Shown: positions 37,496-45,810, counted from the first letter of the stretch. The stretch is DNA of 64,000 bases from Pseudomonas baetica (GCF_002813455.1 NZ_PHHE01000001.1:3162001-3226000), one strand, 5' to 3'. Notes: generated by a model from the letters alone, not told the origin. A program made the numbers and translations.

Positions 37496-37527
37496 CGCAA
37501 AGGGACAGCGCTCTCGTGCCCTTTGCG
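37496..37527 (-). promoter_or_regulatory. Hairpin between gabD and gabT
   Basis: CGCAAAGGG and CCCTTTGCG pair around 14 bases, 24 bases after the gabD stop. It lacks a T-run, so it may be a processing or stability element that sets unequal gabD and gabT levels, or a weak terminator. Confidence 0.5.
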
Positions 37528-37550
37528 TTTGCAGCGATCCCTTTCCCGGC

Positions 37551-38993
37551 TTAGATGCCCAGGCAGAGGTATTTGATTTCCAGGTAATCTTCGATGCCGT
37601 ACTTGGAGCCTTCACGGCCCAGGCCCGACGCCTTGATGCCGCCGAACGGCGCGACTTCGTTGGAGATCAGCCCGGTGTTGACGCCAACCATGCCGTATTC
37701 CAGGGCTTCCGCCACACGGAACACACGGCCCAGGTCACGAGCGTAGAAGTACGAGGCCAGACCGAACTCGGTGTCGTTGGACATCGCGATCACTTCAGCT
37801 TCGTCTTTGAAACGGAACAGTGGGGCCAGCGGGCCAAAGGTTTCTTCCTTGGCCACGGCTGCGTTTTTCGGCACGTTGGTCAGGATGGTCGGCTCAAAGA
37901 AGTTACCTTCCATTGCCTTGCCGCCCGCCAGCACAGTGGCGCCTTTGGCCACGGCGTCAGCGATGTGTTCTTGTACCTTGGCCACGGCTTTTTCATCGAT
38001 CAGCGGGCCCGTGGTGGTGCCGTCTTCCAGACCGTTGCCGATCTTCAACTTGGCCACTGCCACTTTCAGCTTCTCGGCGAATGCGTCATAGACCGAATCC
38101 TGAATGTACAGACGGTTGGCGCAGACGCAGGTCTGGCCATTGTTGCGGTACTTGGAAATGATCGCGCCTTCAACGGCCTTATCCAGATCCGCGTCGTCGA
38201 ACACGATGAACGGCGCGTTGCCGCCCAGTTCCAGCGAGACTTTCTTGATGTCCTTGGCGCATTCGGCCATCAGCTGACGACCGATTTCGGTCGAACCGGT
38301 GAAGGACAGCTTGCGCACGATCGGGTTGCTGGTCAGCTCGCTGCCGATGTCGCCGGCGCTGCCGGAAACAACGCTGAACACACCGGCAGGAATGCCGGCA
38401 CGCTGGGCCAGCTCAGCCAGTGCGAATGCGGAAAATGGCGTTTGCGAAGCAGGCTTGAGCACCATGGTGCAACCGGCAGCCAGCGCCGGGCCGGCCTTAC
38501 GGGTGATCATCGCCGCCGGGAAGTTCCACGGGGTAATGGCCGCGGTCACACCGATTGGCTGCTTGATCACGATCAGACGCTTGTCCGGCTGGTGGCCCGG
38601 AATCACGTCACCGTAAATGCGCTTGGCTTCTTCGGCGAACCACTCGATGAACGAAGCGGCGTAAACGATTTCGCCCTTGGCTTCGGCCAGCGGCTTGCCC
38701 TGCTCGAGAGTCATCAGGCGCGCGAGGTCGTCCTGGTTCTCGATCATCAGTTCGAACCAGCGACGCAGCTTGCCGGCACGCTCTTTGGCGGTCAGTGCAC
38801 GCCAGGCCGGCAGCGCTTTGTCAGCGGCTTCGATGGCACGGCGGGTTTCGGCCGCGCCCATCTTCGGCACGGTGCCGAGGATTTCGCCAGTGGCCGGGTT
38901 GTTGACCTTGATCGTCTGACCGTTGTCCGCATCGACCCAAGCGCCATCAATGAAGGCTTGCTGGCGGAACAACTGGGTGTCTTTAAGCTGCAT
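37551..38993 (-). CDS. gabD: GabD, succinate-semialdehyde dehydrogenase
   Basis: 480 aa. Aldehyde dehydrogenase fold with catalytic Glu in LELGGNAPF and catalytic Cys in GQTCVCANRLY. NADP-type residues in TPWNFPAAMITRKAGPALAAGC. It oxidises succinate semialdehyde to succinate. First gene of gabDT. Confidence 0.95.
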   Translation of the reverse strand: MQLKDTQLFRQQAFIDGAWVDADNGQTIKVNNPATGEILGTVPKMGAAETRRAIEAADKALPAWRALTAKERAGKLRRWFELMIENQDDLARLMTLEQGKPLAEAKGEIVYAASFIEWFAEEAKRIYGDVIPGHQPDKRLIVIKQPIGVTAAITPWNFPAAMITRKAGPALAAGCTMVLKPASQTPFSAFALAELAQRAGIPAGVFSVVSGSAGDIGSELTSNPIVRKLSFTGSTEIGRQLMAECAKDIKKVSLELGGNAPFIVFDDADLDKAVEGAIISKYRNNGQTCVCANRLYIQDSVYDAFAEKLKVAVAKLKIGNGLEDGTTTGPLIDEKAVAKVQEHIADAVAKGATVLAGGKAMEGNFFEPTILTNVPKNAAVAKEETFGPLAPLFRFKDEAEVIAMSNDTEFGLASYFYARDLGRVFRVAEALEYGMVGVNTGLISNEVAPFGGIKASGLGREGSKYGIEDYLEIKYLCLGI

Positions 38994-38999
38994 GTCGGC

Positions 39000-39437
39000 T
39001 TTCCTTAACAGCACCGCGGCCTGCGCGGAGCAAATTATGATTGTAGAAAGGCGCCTCGCAAGGCTGCCGTCAGGGAAATCAGTGACCGGGTGAGGCGCAT
39101 AAGACAGTGCACGACTCGAAACACCTGCGCTTCAACACCCCATCAACGAGCGTTTGAAATCTCAAACGGATCCTAGGAGCAAAGGGGTTAAAGGACAATA
39201 GGGCGTTCGAAAAAAAGAACAAAAACGGCGTGTTTGTGGAAATTTTCAGATCAACGAGCAAAAAGCCCCCGCCGCAGGAAAACCGTAGAACAGCCCCGCG
39301 AAAGCGCCAAGCGAGGGTTTTGCAGGACGTTACCGTTTTATGGAATGCAGCGGACTTATCCCGACACGCGCACTGACAATACGCCCCAAAACCCAGCATG
39401 GACGCCCCGAGCCGACCTAGGTATGATGTCGCCCGCT
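39000..39437. other. gabD promoter region and tRNA upstream region
   Basis: No gene is supported here. The clearest signal is CGTTTGA-AATC-TCAAACG at 39151-39168, a perfect 7-bp inverted repeat about 160 bases upstream of gabD. It is a candidate operator for gab control. The promoter of tRNA-Arg must lie in the last part. Confidence 0.5.
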
Positions 39438-39514
39438 GCACCAGTAGCTCAGCTGGATAGAGTACTGCCCTCCGAAGGCAGGGGTCGTGGGTTCGAATCC
39501 CGCCTGGTGCACCA
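39438..39514 (+). tRNA. tRNA-Arg (anticodon CCG)
   Basis: 77 bases including encoded CCA. Acceptor stem GCACCAG/CTGGTGC, anticodon stem CTGCC/GGCAG around the loop CTCCGAA (anticodon CCG, reads CGG), T-loop GTTCGAA. Genes coding for Arg tRNAs are common island attachment sites, but no repeat of its 3' end was seen downstream. Confidence 0.97.
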
Positions 39515-39526
39515 CGAATAGAAATG

Positions 39527-39563
39527 AAAAAGCCCCGGACTGTGATGGTCCGGGGCTTTTTTG
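39527..39563 (+). terminator. Terminator of tRNA-Arg
   Basis: AAAAAGCCCCGGAC and GTCCGGGGCTTTTTT form a strong stem with a T-run 12 bases after the tRNA. Confidence 0.95.
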
Positions 39564-39610
39564 TGGGCGTTGGTTTTTTCTGGCAAATGATTACGCAAGG
39601 CTTGGACAGA

Positions 39611-39647
39611 TGGGGCAGTTGTCAACTTAGAGTTGACAACTGCCCCA
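39611..39647. repeat. Perfect 17-bp inverted repeat with 3-base loop
   Basis: TGGGGCAGTTGTCAACT-TAG-AGTTGACAACTGCCCCA. No T-run follows, so it is not a standard terminator. It stands alone between the tRNA terminator and the nuclease gene. Function unknown. Confidence 0.85.
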
Positions 39648-39801
39648 GTCGACGGATTAAACGTCATCTATGGAATCTTCGGCATTTGCCGCCCATGACT
39701 GAAGCTTCTACCTTACTCTGCGATTCTTGCGATTGCGCTACGAGATGCCGGTCGGGAAAAACTAGCAATCGCATACGAAACTCAAAAACCAAGTAGGTGA
39801 T

Positions 39802-40803
39802 ATGACCAAAATGTGGATGATCCGTGGCGAGTCTGGTCGCCTGTACGATGATTTCCGTGAGCGCGGCGTGGTCGCAATCGGATGGTCACAGCTCGCACCG
39901 CTGGCGAAGCCCGGCATGTCGCGCAAGGAAGTCACTCGCCTCTATCAAGACATTGAGCCCAACATCAAACCCGGCACAGCCATATCAGGTGCATCGCAGG
40001 TTTGGCGCTTTATCAATGAAATTCAGCCCGGCGATTGGGTCGTTACTTACTCTCCCGCCAACCGCACCTATCTCGTCGGCAAGATCACCGGTGATTTCAA
40101 ACATAACCCTGATTTGGCCGACCTCGGCATGTCACTGACACGACCAGTGCAGTGGATCGATCAAGAAGTCGACCGCGACAGTCTCACCTCGGCGAGCAAA
40201 AACAGTCTCGGCTCAACACTTACGGTATTCGTCGTTCCAGACTTCGCACTGCAAGAACTAAAAGCGATGGCAGCTGGAAACAAGCCTCCTGCGCTACCGC
40301 CAGTTGAAGAAGAATATCCGGATAGCGATCCGCTGGCAGGTATGGAAAGTCTGGCGCTTGAACGTATCAAGGATTTGATCAGCGCCCTGCCGTGGGACGA
40401 TATGCAGGACCTTGTCGCCGGGATTTTGCGAGCGATGGGTTACAAGACACAGGTTTCTCCAGCCGGCCCTGATCGCGGCAAAGACATCATCGCTTCGCCG
40501 GATGGTTTCGGATTCGAGAATCCACGAATCATCGTCGAAGTTAAGCACCGCAAAGAGCAGATGGGCAGTCAGCAGATCCGCAGCTTTCTTGGTGGACGGC
40601 ATAAGGATGATCGGGGGCTCTATGTCAGTACTGGTGGTTTCAGCAAGGACGCTTACTACGAAGCTGAGCGAGCCAACGTGCCGCTGACGCTTTGGACGCT
40701 GGATAACCTGGTGCGCGCGTTGATTGAACATTACGGGCAGACGGATTCGGAGACCAAGCGGTTGATACCGCTAAAGATGACGTACCTGCCTGTTGCTGTC
40801 TGA
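39802..40803 (+). CDS. Mrr-type restriction nuclease with EVE/PUA-like N-terminal region
   Basis: 333 aa, AGGTGAT before the ATG. The C-terminal half (about 190-315) is a Mrr-like nuclease: WDDMQDLVAGILRAMGYKTQVSP, then GKDI with Asp228 and IIVEVKHR with Glu246-x-Lys248, then QQIRSFLGG. The N-terminal part (1-125) has GDWVVTYSPANRTYLVGKITGDF, a beta-barrel pattern like EVE/PUA folds that flip and read modified bases. Such a layout would cut modified foreign DNA (type IV-like). No methylase or specificity subunit is adjacent. The gene is less GC-rich than its neighbours. The nuclease assignment is strong; the N-terminal fold is by pattern only. Confidence 0.78.
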   Translation: MTKMWMIRGESGRLYDDFRERGVVAIGWSQLAPLAKPGMSRKEVTRLYQDIEPNIKPGTAISGASQVWRFINEIQPGDWVVTYSPANRTYLVGKITGDFKHNPDLADLGMSLTRPVQWIDQEVDRDSLTSASKNSLGSTLTVFVVPDFALQELKAMAAGNKPPALPPVEEEYPDSDPLAGMESLALERIKDLISALPWDDMQDLVAGILRAMGYKTQVSPAGPDRGKDIIASPDGFGFENPRIIVEVKHRKEQMGSQQIRSFLGGRHKDDRGLYVSTGGFSKDAYYEAERANVPLTLWTLDNLVRALIEHYGQTDSETKRLIPLKMTYLPVAV

Positions 40804-40912
40804 CACGCTGATGTTCTAACTCTCGAACGATACCCGACCAGAGTTTCCAAACTGGGCAACCATCAAGTAAATCTTGACGGTTCGAGCCTCGTACTTGAGT
40901 CGGGTCAGGTAG

Positions 40913-40972
40913 CTTCTTGGGTAGTTTCTGAGGTGGTTTCTTGGGTAGTTTCTTGGGTAGCCCCAAGAAACT
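40913..40972. repeat. Four 12-bp tandem repeats ending in a hairpin
   Basis: Units CTTCTTGGGTAG, TTTCTGAGGTGG, TTTCTTGGGTAG and TTTCTTGGGTAG at 40913-40960. The last unit pairs with CCCCAAGAAACT to give an inverted repeat at 40947-40972. Located 110 bases past the nuclease stop. The reading frame on the minus strand gives KLPKKLP repeats but overlaps the nuclease and is not a convincing gene. Confidence 0.75.
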
Positions 40973-41054
40973 CGACCGTTGTTTTTCTAGCATCACTGTC
41001 CGACCACCCCCAGCACTCAGTAGTTTGACGGTGGTGGAGCTCCACGGTTAACCG

Positions 41055-41333
41055 TCACTCCGTCGTCCAGTCAAACTCGTCATAATCCTCGTCTTCGTCT
41101 TCGTCTTCCTCTTCATCCCCAACCTCCTCAAAAACGTCGTCCTCATCTACAACGTCTTCTTCCTGCTGGCTCAGCAGAAACTCCTTACGCGCTTCAGTAA
41201 TCGCGCGCCGCATGTCCTCACCCTTTTGCGGGCAATTGAGGAGTTGGGCGATGCGGTCGATTTTTGGTGCCACGGTGTTCTCCAGCGATTCAGCTATGGC
41301 CCGATAGTGCGCGTTTTTGCGGGGCAATGCCAA
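41055..41333 (-). CDS. Hypothetical protein with a strongly acidic tail
   Basis: Up to 92 aa; the longest frame needs a TTG start without a clear ribosome site. The first part is helical and mixed in charge. From residue about 60 on, Asp and Glu dominate. There is no membrane segment. Acidic proteins near nucleases are sometimes DNA mimics or inhibitors, but nothing here shows that. It follows the anti-sigma-like gene by 20 bases on the same strand, yet its base composition is closer to the nuclease region. Confidence 0.45.
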   Translation of the reverse strand: MALPRKNAHYRAIAESLENTVAPKIDRIAQLLNCPQKGEDMRRAITEARKEFLLSQQEEDVVDEDDVFEEVGDEEEDEDEDEDYDEFDWTTE

Positions 41334-41353
41334 ATGGCTGGGCGAACAGGCGG

Positions 41354-41944
41354 TCAGTTCTTCTGGATTTTTTCCAGTAGGGCATCAAGGTCGGCGTTCG
41401 GGTAGCGTTTGTGCAGGTTGTTGAACAGTGCATCGGCCGCTTGCGATTGGCCGGACTCGCGCAGACGCAGGACTTCGCGCAGTTGGGCGTCGAGGCCGTT
41501 GGCCGGGGCGGCAGCGCGTTGGCTGGATTGGGCTTCGTCGACGAGGATGGCTTTGCTCTGCATTGGCGCGGTCATGTCCACTATCGGCGCGGGGCCGGAA
41601 AAGGCGCCAGCAGGAGCAGCGAATGCTTCCGGTGCTTGTTCGCGCGCCATGGGTGCGGCGGGTTTCGCAGCCGGGGCATAGTCGAATTGCGGCTGCGGCT
41701 CGGGGGCGCGTTGCACCAGCGAGAGCATCAGTGCGACGCCGACGAGGCTGGCGAAGGCGACTTGCCAGCGCGGTTTGCGGCAGGTGTCGAGCCAGCGTTG
41801 CCACAGGCTTGATTTGCGCACATGCGCTTCGCGGTGAGCAGCGTTGAGGATGAACGCATCAAGGTGCGCCGGCGGTTCAGCATTGTGCTGTTCGCGCACA
41901 TGTTTGATCACAGGATCTTCGGGTGTCTGGCGGGCGTCAGTCAT
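41354..41944 (-). CDS. Anti-sigma-factor-like membrane protein
   Basis: 196 aa from the ATG at 41944 (GGAGG). About 65 cytoplasmic residues, one membrane helix (WQVAFASLVGVALMLSLV), then an Ala/Pro-rich periplasmic region and a helical end (LDAQLREVLRLRESGQSQAADALFNNLHKRYPNADLDAL) resembling a TPR hairpin. The start overlaps the sigma-factor stop (ATGA), the usual layout for a sigma/anti-sigma pair. There is no zinc-finger HxxxCxxC motif, so the assignment rests on context and topology. Confidence 0.7.
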   Translation of the reverse strand: MTDARQTPEDPVIKHVREQHNAEPPAHLDAFILNAAHREAHVRKSSLWQRWLDTCRKPRWQVAFASLVGVALMLSLVQRAPEPQPQFDYAPAAKPAAPMAREQAPEAFAAPAGAFSGPAPIVDMTAPMQSKAILVDEAQSSQRAAAPANGLDAQLREVLRLRESGQSQAADALFNNLHKRYPNADLDALLEKIQKN

Positions 41945-42552
41945 GTCAGTACCTCCTCTGCCAGCAGCCGACGCAGTTTTTGCTGGGCGTAGCGCAAGCG
42001 GCTTTTGACGGTTTCCAGCGGCGTGTCGGTAAGGCTGGCGATTTGTGCCAGGTCGAGGTCGCCGTGGGCGCGCAGCAGGAACACTTCGCGCTGGTCGGCG
42101 GGCAGGGTTTGCAGGGCGGTTTCCAGGCGCTGACTGTTGCGGCTGAGGCTCAGCAACTGTTCGGGATCGGTCGCCTCGTCGCTGACAGCGTGCGCTTGTT
42201 CGTCGTAACTGTCGTGCAGCGGTTGATGGGCGCCGTGCTTGCGCCAGTGGTCGATCAGGCGGTTGCGGGCAATCTGGAACAGCCATGTACGAAAGGTCGC
42301 CCGGCCTTGTGGCTGACTGGCGCTGCGGATCAGGCTCAGCCAGGTTTCCTGGAAGACTTCGTCGGCCATTTCCGCTTTGCCGCTCAAACCGAGCAGAAAT
42401 CGATAAAGGCCCTGACGATGACGGGCGTACAAGGTCTCGAACGCCGCGCCGTCGCCCTCGCGATAACGCGCCAGCAGCGATTCATCGCTGCTGGCGGCCG
42501 GGCTGTCGGGCGACGCAAACAGCTGACTGATGAAGCCTTTCAGACGACTCAC
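41941..42552 (-). CDS. ECF-type RNA polymerase sigma factor
   Basis: 203 aa with a GTG start that overlaps the stop of the VWA gene by one base. Sigma region 2 (ALYARHRQGLYRFLLGLSGKAEMADEVFQETWLSLIR ... TFRTWLFQIARNRLIDHWR) and region 4 (LPADQREVFLLRAHGDLDLAQIASLTDTPLETVKSRLRYAQQKLR). It redirects RNA polymerase to unknown promoters; the stimulus probably comes through the VWA lipoprotein or the anti-sigma-like protein encoded with it. Confidence 0.9.
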   Translation of the reverse strand: MSRLKGFISQLFASPDSPAASSDESLLARYREGDGAAFETLYARHRQGLYRFLLGLSGKAEMADEVFQETWLSLIRSASQPQGRATFRTWLFQIARNRLIDHWRKHGAHQPLHDSYDEQAHAVSDEATDPEQLLSLSRNSQRLETALQTLPADQREVFLLRAHGDLDLAQIASLTDTPLETVKSRLRYAQQKLRRLLAEEVLT

Positions 42553-44231
42553 TATTCAATCCGTCGCTCAGTGGCCAGTGCATTCGATGCGGTTGAGGTG
42601 CGCAGGCTCTGCGCCAGTTCGACCAGTTGCACAAACTCGTTACGCAGGCCAAAACGATCATCGCCCCGCGCGCCACGGGCCAGCGCTTCGGTGTCTTTCA
42701 AGCTGAAGTCGCCGGTATAGCGAGCGTCCTTGAGTTGCTGGGAAAACGCAGCGACGGCGGCGGCAAAGCGCAAATCCTCGCTGGCCGTTGCGACTTGATT
42801 GGCAATCGGCCGCTCGATCAGCAGACTTTTCCCACCTTCGGGCTGTTGATAACGCACACGCAGCATCGCCAATTCCCCGTTCTTTTCGGCAACAGCCGCA
42901 CTCGATTTGCCGTAGCGCAGCGCTTCCAGCCAGCCCTTCTCGCCTGCCGGAACAATTTCATACAGTGCGGTCACCGTGTGTCCTGCGCCGATTTCGCCGG
43001 CATCGACTTTGTCATTGCTGAAGTCCTCACGCTTGAGCGCACGGTTTTCGTAGCCGAGCAGGCGATATTCGCTGACCTGCGCCGGGTTGAATTCCACCTG
43101 CAATTTGACGTTTTTCGCCACCACGGTGAGGGTCGAGCCGAGTTGATCGACCAAGACTTTGCGCGCCTCGCGCAGGTTGTCGATGTAGGCGTAATTGCCA
43201 TCGCCGGCATCGGCCAGTTGTTCCATCAAGTGTTCATTGTAGTTATCCACACCAAAACCCAGGGTGGTCAGGGAAATACCGGTTTTACGTTTATCCACAG
43301 CCATTTGTTTAAGGCTGTCGAAGTCGCTGACGCCGACGTTGAAGTCGCCGTCGGTGGCCAGGAGGATACGGTTGATGCCTTTGGGGATAAACGCCTGTTG
43401 GGCCATTTGATAGGCCAGTTCGATGCCCGAGGCGCCAGCGGTCGAGCCGCCTGCGGTCAATTGCTCGATGGCGGTACGAATCCTGGCTTTTTCCCGTCCG
43501 GAAGTCGGCTCCAGCACCACGCGCGATTCGCCCGCATACGCCACCAGCGACACGCGATCCTGATCACGCAACTGATCAACCAACAACTTCAGTGTGCTTT
43601 TGACCATCGGCAGCCCTTCGCGGCGATCCATCGAGCCGGATACGTCCACCAGAAACACCAGATTGGCCGGAGGCAGTTCGGCCACAGCGCGGTCGGAAGC
43701 CTTGATGCCGATACGCAGCAGCCGCGTATGCGGGTTCCACGGTGAAACCGCCAGTTCGGTGGTCACGCCAAACGGCGAGCCGTCGCTGGGCAATGCGTAG
43801 TCATAGGGGAAGTAATTGACCATTTCCTCCAGCCGCACCGCACCTTCCGGCGGCAGGCGTCCCTGATTCAGCAGGCGGCGGACATTGGCGTAAGCGCCGG
43901 TGTCGACGTCGGCGCTGAAGGTCGAAACCGGCGTTTCGGCGACGCTGTGGATGGGGTTGTCGACCAGCGCTTGATATTGCTCGCGCTGCTCGTCGCGATA
44001 GCCTTGTGGATAACTTTCACCCGCGGGCATCGCTGCGTAACTGGCAAGCAGAGCCGGGCGAACACTGCGCTTGGCCATCGCACTGTCGGCCAGAACCGCC
44101 TCATGTTGAACCGTAGTCTGGGCCGGCGCGGGGACAGCCACGGATTCCGGATTGGACGAAACACCGCAACCGGCGATGGCCAACAGCACGCCGACCGCAG
44201 CAGGTCGCAGAAAAGGCAGGGAACGGCACAT
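42552..44231 (-). CDS. VWA-domain lipoprotein (YfbK/DUF3520 type)
   Basis: 559 aa from the ATG at 44231. Lipoprotein signal MCRSLPFLRPAAVGVLLAIAGC. A conserved VWA-N segment (VDTGAYANVRRLLNQGRLPPEGAVRLEEMVNYFPYDY) precedes a von Willebrand A domain with metal site VDVSGSMDRREG and LLATDGDFNVG. The C-terminal DUF3520 region ends the protein. It is translationally joined to the ECF sigma factor, so it may act as the envelope sensor or an output of that regulon. Confidence 0.88.
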   Translation of the reverse strand: MCRSLPFLRPAAVGVLLAIAGCGVSSNPESVAVPAPAQTTVQHEAVLADSAMAKRSVRPALLASYAAMPAGESYPQGYRDEQREQYQALVDNPIHSVAETPVSTFSADVDTGAYANVRRLLNQGRLPPEGAVRLEEMVNYFPYDYALPSDGSPFGVTTELAVSPWNPHTRLLRIGIKASDRAVAELPPANLVFLVDVSGSMDRREGLPMVKSTLKLLVDQLRDQDRVSLVAYAGESRVVLEPTSGREKARIRTAIEQLTAGGSTAGASGIELAYQMAQQAFIPKGINRILLATDGDFNVGVSDFDSLKQMAVDKRKTGISLTTLGFGVDNYNEHLMEQLADAGDGNYAYIDNLREARKVLVDQLGSTLTVVAKNVKLQVEFNPAQVSEYRLLGYENRALKREDFSNDKVDAGEIGAGHTVTALYEIVPAGEKGWLEALRYGKSSAAVAEKNGELAMLRVRYQQPEGGKSLLIERPIANQVATASEDLRFAAAVAAFSQQLKDARYTGDFSLKDTEALARGARGDDRFGLRNEFVQLVELAQSLRTSTASNALATERRIE

Positions 44232-44317
44232 GGGGGCTGACCTCGGGATGAAATTGATCATTCATCCACTGAGACGGGCAGCCCTTTCAGATCGGGTTAA
44301 ACGCGCTGAAAAAAATT

Positions 44318-44878
44318 TCAGCGGTGATAACGTCGCACCGCGCTGCTGTTGCGCAGCACATGGCCTTTGATTTTTTCCATCAGCTCGGCGCGGGTCAGAC
44401 CGGCCGGCAATGCGTCCGGCGCCAGATCCAGTGCGTAGATCTGGATGATGTAGTGGTGCGCGCTGTCACCCACCGGTGGGCACGGCCCCATGTAATGGGT
44501 GTTGCCCTTGCTGTTGGTGCCGCCAATGCCTTCGAAGGCGGATTTGGCGCCGACACCGGCCGCAATCTGGTGAGTCGTGGCTTTGATGCCGTAGTGAATC
44601 CAGTGATCGACGCCCAGACCTTTCTGCCCATCCGGGTCGTGCATGACAATTGCGTAGCTCTGGGTACCGGTTGGGCCGGCGTTCCAGCTCAGGGCCGGCG
44701 ACTGGTTCTTGCCGCCGCAACCGGCCGCATCGCTGGCCGCTGCCGAGGTGAACAGACGGTTATCGGACACGCCAGGAATGCTGAGGGTGAAACGCTCCTG
44801 GGCCTGCGCCGGAAACTGCACGCAAAGGGCAACGGCAGCGGCCGCCAGCCAAGGGTTGAGAGAGGTCAATCGGGTCAT
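44318..44878 (-). CDS. Secreted YbhB/YbcL (PEBP, Raf-kinase-inhibitor-like) protein
   Basis: 186 aa. Signal peptide about residues 1-26 ending AQAQ before ERFTLS. The PEBP core is present: SPALSWNAGPTGTQSYAIVMHDPDG, VDHWIHYGI and GPCPPVGDSAHHYIIQIYALD. Bacterial members are periplasmic or cytoplasmic with poorly known ligands. AGGTGC ribosome site. Confidence 0.88.
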   Translation of the reverse strand: MTRLTSLNPWLAAAAVALCVQFPAQAQERFTLSIPGVSDNRLFTSAAASDAAGCGGKNQSPALSWNAGPTGTQSYAIVMHDPDGQKGLGVDHWIHYGIKATTHQIAAGVGAKSAFEGIGGTNSKGNTHYMGPCPPVGDSAHHYIIQIYALDLAPDALPAGLTRAELMEKIKGHVLRNSSAVRRYHR

Positions 44879-44982
44879 TCCGGGAGCACCTTGTGCAGTG
44901 AGGCCGTCGTCGGCTTGCAAACTATAGCTGTACCGTTCGTGCCTTGGCAGTGGCAATTGGCTGAACCTCGCACTGTTGCGCC

Positions 44983-45102
44983 AACATCGGTCTGTTTGGC
45001 AGAAACGGTGTGGTGGTCGCCGCCGTGGCCTGCGAAGAAGTGCGGGCCATGGCGATACTGGCCGAGCGAATGAAACAGCCGCTACCGATCACAGGGGCCT
45101 GA
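44983..45102 (+). pseudogene. Possible coding remnant (39 codons)
   Basis: The plus frame NIGLFGRNGVVVAAVACEEV ... ends ERMKQPLPITGA then TGA. It has no start codon or ribosome site. The pattern VVAxxVxxEVRxMAxLAE is reminiscent of the signalling hairpin of chemotaxis receptors, but the match is loose. The rest of the 44879-45282 gap holds only a repeat. Confidence 0.25.
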
Positions 45103-45152
45103 CAGTTGATTCGCGAAGTCAGGTCATCCGGTTGACCGGCTCACGGTTACCT

Positions 45153-45255
45153 GATCGTTCCCACGCTCCTGCGCGGGAACGCAGCCCGTGACGCTTCGCG
45201 TCACTGGACGCAGAGCGTCCCTAGAGGCATTCCCACGCGGAGCGTGGGAACGATC
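45153..45255. repeat. Long palindromic intergenic repeat, copy 3
   Basis: GATCGTTCCCACGCTCCTGC ... CCCACGCGGAGCGTGGGAACGATC. The two ends are complementary over about 20 bases, with inner GTGACGCTTCGCGTCAC. Confidence 0.85.
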
Positions 45256-45282
45256 GAAAAGCATGCGCGGGCTTCAATCCAT

Positions 45283-45810
45283 TTACCGGGGCATAGGCTC
45301 GCGATTCTCATCATCCTCAGCATGCAAAAAGATCACTCGCGGGTGCTCCAGCGGTGCCAGGGGTGGCGGCAATTCACCCTGCTGCACCGGCCAGAAATGC
45401 GTCACCACATTACTGATGTCGCCTTCCTGATCGTTGTGAATGGTCATCACCCCCGGGGTGCGTAGCTTCTGCAAGCGGTCATCGCAGAGTTTGAAACTCT
45501 TGCTCAGGCCCTCATCATCGACCACCGGCGCCGGCAGTCGGCGCTGGGCGAAGCTGCGGCTTTTGCGGTGCTGGTAACGTGCCCAGGCGATGAGGATCAA
45601 CGCATTGACCACCGCCACCCACAGATAAATCTGCAAGGTGCCAAGCACATCAAACGCTGCGCGATCGATCCGCGCCACACCCTCAAGGGGTTCGATCAGT
45701 GGCCACAAGCCTCGCACCAACAGATACAGCACACCAACCCAGGCGATAACGGTGAAGATCACATCGATCACGACCAGAAACGGCCGTTGGCGAGTCCGGA
45801 TGATTCTCAT
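45283..45810 (-). CDS. pgaD: PgaD, PNAG synthase subunit
   Basis: 175 aa. Two membrane helices (residues 13-35 and 62-83) separated by a short periplasmic loop, then a cytoplasmic tail. PgaD binds PgaC and is required for polymerisation of poly-beta-1,6-N-acetylglucosamine; in E. coli the PgaC-PgaD interface senses cyclic di-GMP. The start overlaps the pgaC stop by four bases. Confidence 0.85.
   Translation of the reverse strand: MRIIRTRQRPFLVVIDVIFTVIAWVGVLYLLVRGLWPLIEPLEGVARIDRAAFDVLGTLQIYLWVAVVNALILIAWARYQHRKSRSFAQRRLPAPVVDDEGLSKSFKLCDDRLQKLRTPGVMTIHNDQEGDISNVVTHFWPVQQGELPPPLAPLEHPRVIFLHAEDDENREPMPR

Noticed and set aside
40640..40996. 118-codon minus frame with KLPKKLP repeats
   Set aside because: Its lower half lies inside the nuclease gene and its start lies in the tandem repeat. 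No ribosome site or plausible fold.
39438..41350. Genomic island with flanking attachment repeats at tRNA-Arg
   Set aside because: The composition changes but no copy of the tRNA 3' end and no integrase gene were found up to the sigma-factor operon.
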